A DNA stretch of 33,715 bases from an uncultured Bacteroidia bacterium (lineage in GTDB: Bacteria; Bacteroidota; Bacteroidia; Bacteroidales; F082). Location of the stretch: assembly GCA_902774365.1 (NCBI GenBank), contig CACYHX010000024.1, positions 1 to 33,715 of the forward strand, in the 5' to 3' direction. Shown here piece by piece: positions 33,125 through 33,715 of this stretch (positions are counted from its first letter, which is position 1; each line of letters opens with the position of its first letter). Under the pieces are notes generated by a model. That model did no database searches. It was not told the origin of the DNA and saw nothing but the letters and a program-made list of their open reading frames with translations. Made by a program: the position numbers and the translations under genes.

Positions 33125-33715
33125 ATGGAGAAAAAAGACCTACTGAAAGACGTTGTCGAACATATCGACATCAAGAAGTATGACTCAACCGAACTCATCA
33201 ACGCCATGCGCAAGATGTCGTTCACCTCGCGCGACACCGCCCGTGCCGCCGACATCCTCTGCCAGATGATTGCGGAGAAGGACTGCACCAACATCCTCAC
33301 CATCGCCGGTTCCACCTCGGCTGCCGGCTGCATGCAGGTGTATGTGGAGATGGTCAAGAACAAGATGGTTGACGCCGTCGTCAGCACGGGTGCCAGCATC
33401 ATCGACATGGACCTCTTCGAAGCCCTTGGCTACAAGCACTACATCGGCACGAAGGAGAACGTCATCCCCGACACCAAGCTGCGCGAACTCTATATCGACC
33501 GCATCTACGACACCTTCATCGACGAAGAAGAGCTGCAGGCCTGCGACCAAGCCACCTGCGACGTGGCCGACACCCTGGAGTGCCGTCCCTACAGCAGCCG
33601 CGAGTTCCTCTATGAAGTCGGCAAATGGCTGGCCAACGGTCACGGCGTGAAGAAAGAGAGCCTCATCCAGACCTGCTACGAGTGCGGCGTGCCGATCTTC
33701 TGCCCCGCCTTCAGC
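33125..33715 (+). CDS. Deoxyhypusine-synthase-like protein (3' end outside window)
   Basis: The frame is open from the ATG to the right edge, 197 codons. The protein has the NAD-dependent deoxyhypusine/homospermidine synthase pattern: MSFTSRDTARAADILCQMI, ILTIAGSTSAAGC, DAVVSTGASIIDMDLFEALGYKHYIG, IDRIYDTFIDEEEL and GVPIFCPAFS. The eukaryotic and archaeal enzyme transfers the aminobutyl group of spermidine to eIF5A; bacteria lack that substrate and homologues are thought to make or modify polyamines. The active-site lysine would lie beyond the edge, so activity cannot be checked. The upstream leader holds a MITE-like element and an A+T-rich run (AAATTTTGAATTTTAAATTT). Confidence 0.85.
   Translation, partial: MEKKDLLKDVVEHIDIKKYDSTELINAMRKMSFTSRDTARAADILCQMIAEKDCTNILTIAGSTSAAGCMQVYVEMVKNKMVDAVVSTGASIIDMDLFEALGYKHYIGTKENVIPDTKLRELYIDRIYDTFIDEEELQACDQATCDVADTLECRPYSSREFLYEVGKWLANGHGVKKESLIQTCYECGVPIFCPAFS

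Overview
The window reads as chromosomal DNA of a Bacteroidota member, most likely an uncultured Bacteroidales with a fairly G+C-rich genome. The evidence is repeated TAnnTTTG (-7) promoter boxes, Bacteroidota-type families (DUF1573, DUF4369/thioredoxin lipoproteins, GH97, a probable beta-flower repeat protein), a type IX secretion sorting tail, and the purH-mreB-mreC-mreD order. Genus cannot be fixed. I saw no rRNA, tRNA, CRISPR array, transposase or integrase. No gene-free stretch exceeds about 300 bases.

Layout. 1-1000: tail of a helix-turn-helix regulator and a secreted DUF1573 protein. 1.1-8.1 kb: a sugar operon of GH97 glycosidase, rhamnulokinase, L-rhamnose isomerase, MFS transporter and rhamnulose-1-phosphate aldolase. 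Then a small beta-rich protein and a GH78 alpha-L-rhamnosidase lipoprotein. 11.5-13.9 kb: DUF1232 protein and ruvC (minus), a tandem-repeat secreted protein (plus) and a nuclease-like hypothetical (minus). 14.0-15.8 kb: a higBA toxin-antitoxin pair, an A+T-rich lipoprotein gene and a duplicated radA tail, which together look like an accessory island. 15.8-22 kb: radA (minus), two secreted proteins including a CotH-like protein with a T9SS tail, and recJ (minus). 22.2-26.3 kb: purH, mreB, mreC, mreD. 26.3-28.5 kb: two tandem thioredoxin-fold lipoproteins. 28.5 kb to the end: cysQ (minus), topA, an endonuclease/exonuclease/phosphatase-fold protein and the start of a deoxyhypusine-synthase-like gene.

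How the genes work together. The rhamnosidase would release L-rhamnose in the envelope, the MFS permease would import it, and RhaA, RhaB and RhaD would convert it to rhamnulose, rhamnulose-1-phosphate, then DHAP plus lactaldehyde. The GH97 enzyme, of the retaining (alpha-galactosidase-like) type by its motif, would supply a companion sugar. No RhaR-type regulator, mutarotase or lactaldehyde reductase is present here.

The most unusual theme is colonisation by short repeats, including inside reading frames. The rhamnosidase carries a roughly 100-bp nested palindrome and a run of the heptamer AACTCTC, both in frame. cysQ carries the same heptamer in the same translated phase, giving the peptide period QLSTLNS. 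rhaB takes its stop codon from a palindrome, and rhaD may carry another in-frame element. Related palindromes or short tandem repeats fill the gaps before rhaA, mreB, mreC, recJ and the deoxyhypusine-synthase-like gene. This resembles in principle the protein-coding palindromic elements of Rickettsia and is the best candidate here for something undescribed.
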